This document shows, piece by piece, positions 60,249 through 64,000 of a stretch of 64,000 bases of DNA. The position numbers and the translations under genes are program-made. The stretch lies in contig NC_066338.1 in the NCBI RefSeq assembly GCF_022539315.1, forward strand, positions 1,054,001 to 1,118,000. The letters run 5' to 3'. The stretch's first letter is position 1, and each line of letters begins with the position of its first letter. This DNA is from Serinus canaria (Eukaryota > Chordata > Aves > Passeriformes > Fringillidae). The notes beneath the pieces are model-generated. The model saw nothing but the letters and a program-made list of their open reading frames with translations, was not told where the DNA came from and searched no databases.

Positions 60249-63200
60249 TTTCCTTTCATTTGTTCCTTTAAAATTACTTCCTTCTATGTCTAGGAATATT
60301 TTCTTCTAAAAATAGAAAAAATTAGATGATGTCTTTTCAGAAGAAAACCTTGGTTTATACAATTTTAAACCATCATGGTATGGAAGAATTTTTTGGTCTC
60401 TCATTAAGGTGGAATAAGTATTTTGATCATTGATCATTTACAGTGAAATACTTGACATTTTTAAGATGCTTTCAATCAATTTTGATCCTCATTGCTTATT
60501 CATTGTAAACACTAATTTTTCAGTGCACGGAAAGTGTGTGTGGTACATGTACATTAGTTCAAACACCAACTCCGACTAATGGCCAGGCTAGACTACAGTA
60601 AATAATGTCCTGAAGGATATTTTGCCGCCTTCTTTGGCACTTCATGAAATCCTAATGATTGGGATGAAGTGTTGAAATACAGAGATTTTCTCTCAGAGAG
60701 TGTCCCACGTTGAAACCCATCCCATGTGTTTGATGTTGTAGTTCTTATCTCTTTTAAAATTTGATATCTCCTGCATCGTTTTCATTAACCTTTCTGTTAC
60801 AGTAGTGAAAATGACAGAGAAATGCTATTTTGTACACCTTTGAATTTACTCCAAGAGCTGAGAGAAAATTTGCTCCTATACTTCGATCTGAGTTTCTTCT
60901 ATATTCAAGCTTTGTTTATCTACAATCAAGGGTGGCATTCGTTGCTGTTCAAAGCCCCATCCAAGCTGACCTTGAATACGTTCAGGGATGGGACATCCAC
61001 AACTTCTCTGGGCAACCTCTTCCAGCGTTCCAGCACGCCAACAGCAAAAAAATGCCTCCCTTTCATCTAACCTAGATCAGAAATAATAAATCTAGGCATA
61101 TCAACTTTGAGGAAAGGTTTGAACTTTTGATTTGAAACACATTTGATATGAATACTAACTTATAGATGACTGAAAGATGTTGATGGCCATTTGAGATTGA
61201 CACTTTTGTAAAAAGTGCATGGAACTAAAAATTAAAACTGGTAACATTAAAAACTTCTTGCCATTTTCTTTTTCCTCTGATATCGAAAATTGCATATGTC
61301 AGATATCTGTGCTTCATGCAAATCTCTCAGATACTCTCAGACAAAGGCTTTTCTTTCAGACTAAATTGCTGTTTAGTTAGAACACTCATACTTGTGAAGG
61401 TTTTTCTGGGCGTGGGGGGATTTGTGTGCACAAGAGGTTTTATCCAAACTGGAAAATTCATCTCAGCTGCGTTCTGTTCATCATTCTTACTGCATCAGGC
61501 CTGAAGATTCTGTGAAAAGTAGCCTGTGGACCTTGAGCATCACTCATGTGAAACAGATGAGAGGTGATGGAGAAGTTGAGGGAGAGAATAAAGAGCATAT
61601 GGCCCAGTACAGGCACCAGAAGGTACTTTTTCATGTGGTCCACAGCCCGAACAATTGTTTAGCACCATTTGAAGGCTGTGTTTGACCAACAGGGCTGAAG
61701 CAGGTCTCCAAAATTTCCCCTAGATCAAAATCCATTGAAGCAAATGACCCTGGCCAGTCACCTTGCTGCTGATAATTCACCCTCCATACCAGCTGATCAG
61801 ACCTAAAAATGCTACTGCAAAAGTATTGTGAAAAAGGTAGGCACATTTTCACAGAGGCAGGGGAAAATCCCTTTGGATGATGATTCCAAGGGATAACATG
61901 ATGGAGCATGTTAGGTACCCTTATCTACGGTGCAATATCGAAGTTGGTGAGTTCACTATCTGTTAGCATCACTTCAGAAAATAAATGTTTGATCCACAAA
62001 ACGATATTTTCTATGTCCTGTCTACCTGCTTCATTTCAGCCAATGAATAGGCTACGTTCCATCAGCAAAGTGTTCAGGATCATCTGCTTCTTAAAAGTGT
62101 GATAATTCTTTATTTTTTTCTAAATCAGATACTGTCTATTCCTAAGATTCAGATGTCCATGGGTAGGGGGTGTAATTAAGTTCACTGTTAAAAAATATCC
62201 TTCTTGTTATATTTTTATTAAATTACTGTCATGTAACATCTGTCTGTGAGCTGAAAGAAACCCCTTCATTTGCTGTTTGGCAAGTATCATCTATGTGATA
62301 CAAATTCGACTTGATAAATCACACCCATACATTGCCATATAATACTACTAGTAATGCCTTCAGAACGTTTCCTACATCGTTAGGAATTTGGCGAAGTTAA
62401 AGATTGGAACATAAGCAAGGGCATTTGTTCCAGATGCTCCAGAAAAATGCTGCGGTCTGTTCTCTACTTTGCTGCCTATGTTAGAAGGAAACTGCAAAAA
62501 AAAGGAAAGGTAACTAGGAAGAGTGTTACTTTTAGTCTAAATTTTGAAATGATGTTTGGAATACCCTGTTAAATGACAAGGTGCTCTTTTAAAATATGGC
62601 ATCTTAAGGGGAAAAGTCAGTTTAAAGAGGTTTTGAGACAGTTGCTTCTGGGAAAAAAAAAAATTTAAGGTATCTAAGGTCTTTTGCCATACCACTTGGA
62701 TGATTGATTCAAGACACAGTTTCTTCATATAGGAAGAACAGAGGACCATAGATGCAACCCATTTCAAAACGGAGTTCTTCATGTTTCAGGTTGGGATTTA
62801 CTGGGCATCATTTCTTGTAAAGTTGAGGGACTGCAGTTAGCTCTCCAATAATTTCCTTCCCTGAAATTCATCTGCATTTGCTCCTTTGTCCAGCGTTCCC
62901 ATTTCTTAGTGATGGTATACTCCATCTATGCATTAGAATATTTAACTAGAGTGTGTGCCTGATATTTTCTAGTTAAAATTGGCTGGAACACAATGGATAG
63001 TTCCAGTTGCTTGTATACAGTAGTCTTATTTTGACAAGTTTTCTTTCGACAATGTTTAAGCAGCAGTAGCAAATAGGAAATACAGCTTGCAGCAGGGAAA
63101 GACACTTCTGCTTGCTCAAGTTTCCTGTAGGCAAATAGATGCCAAAAGGCTTTTCACAGTACTACTACTGTCTTGTAGGAATACTTGATCTAATCCTACC

Positions 63201-64000
63201 TTTGATAAAATTACTAATGGGCTACTTTTCCACAAGGCAGAACATTTTCTTTGAATAATATGTTTTTTGTAAGTTGGAAACATGAACTTGTGCACCAGTC
63301 AGGTGGAATGTACTCCTACTTCTTCATAAGTTTCACAACCTTATGTAGAAATATTGACTCTGTGTAACTTCAAAGAGGAATTCTGGCATCTTCCTTCTAG
63401 TGATGTAGTTTTTTTCTACCATGCTGTTCTTGTTTTCTATGGAACTCATTTTTACCAATAGAAATAGTTTTCCCTGACACCTATGGAAAATACCTATGTT
63501 TACTCAATATTGCAGCCTCAGTACATTGTTTAGAATTATTTCAACATGGTCCCAAGCATATCCAACAGCTAGACAGCAGAGGTTAGCAACAGTGAGTGGG
63601 AATAACTTCTGAACATTTCTGTAGATTTCCCAGAAGGGCTTGCTTTCTGCCCCTGCAAATTTTCCCAGAGATATTGTCTGGTTAACAGTTGCATCAAAAG
63701 AGCATTTTTGCAGAAACCTTGGGCAAGCTCTGTCTCAGATTTACTAGTGAATGCAAAGAGGTGAAAGTGCTGCTTCAAAGCCCTCTGTGTCGCTTTCTGT
63801 ACCAAAAGGGAGGTGACCCCAGAAATAAGTTTTTTGATCTCTCTTCAAAACACGAGGCATGTCACCACCTCATTCATCTTTTTCTGGGACTCATAGCATC
63901 TGAAGACCAAGAAGCTCTCTTGCTTGCTCAAGTGTGTTCAGCAAAAACCCTTGTCCCATCAGCAAATTTGAACACAACTACAGTCGAGTCATCCAATGCT
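60249..64000 (-). repeat. Block A, copy 3 (reverse; truncated by window edge)
   Basis: Reverse complement of 17718-21463 and of 738-4490. Position 64000 corresponds to about 738 of copy 1. The CR1 scrap lies at about 60935-61072. Shared states place it closer to copy 2 than to copy 1, as expected if copies 2 and 3 are the two arms of one palindrome. Confidence 0.9.

Larger units (their letters stand above)
50895..64000 (-). repeat. Right arm of large inverted repeat
   Basis: The whole span is the reverse complement of 17718-32500 apart from three LTRs present only on the left and small indels. It carries, in reverse order, the CR1 3' fragment, the block B sequence, the avian repeat fragment, the LTR pair, the deleted CR1 and block A copy 3. 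The window ends before the arm does. I noticed no sizeable insertion private to this arm, so it approximates the ancestral arrangement. Confidence 0.93.

Overview
The window looks like gene-poor, repeat-dense avian nuclear DNA. The support is several CR1-type LINE fragments carrying the bird CR1 3' end (runs related to ATTCTRTG), many solo long terminal repeats (LTRs) of endogenous-retrovirus type with 5-6 bp target-site duplications (TSDs), and a satellite with a ~191 bp monomer. A songbird or close relative is the best guess, from LTRs beginning TGTCCTGGTTT and TGTTAATGGGCC, but this is recollection, not a search. I see no intact gene, tRNA or rRNA. Every open frame I checked is a TE remnant, a satellite artefact, or lies in sequence that does not behave as coding when duplicated copies are compared.

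Layout. 1-4509 is copy 1 of a ~4.4 kb block (block A), cut by a 500-N gap (4510-5009). 5010-16975 is a mosaic of solo LTRs (5798-6361, 7061-7632, 11514-12199, 13077-14386, 15342-16064), CR1 fragments and unassigned AT-rich sequence. From 16976 the left arm of a large inverted repeat runs inward to a second 500-N gap (32501-33000): block A copy 2, then ~11 kb more (block B). The right arm, 50895-64000, is the reverse complement of the left arm and ends in block A copy 3, truncated by the window edge. The spacer (33001-50890) holds two abutting LTR pieces, a ~5 kb satellite array that reverses polarity in its middle, a solo LTR inside the satellite, another LTR, and a low-complexity stretch with a (GATA)15 run and a CCTTG/CAAGG strand switch.

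The main result is the palindrome-like architecture. The arms differ by roughly 5% in stretches compared by eye. The left arm carries three solo LTRs (21470-22117, 23099-23483, 28937-29662) that are absent from the right arm, where a single uninterrupted target site is found each time. CR1 fragments and an LTR pair are shared by both arms and so predate the duplication. Large inverted repeats, satellites, TE load and lack of genes are what one expects of a W chromosome, a pericentromere or, in songbirds, the germline-restricted chromosome. The sequence alone cannot choose among these, and both gaps lie at duplication boundaries, so the assembly itself needs independent support.
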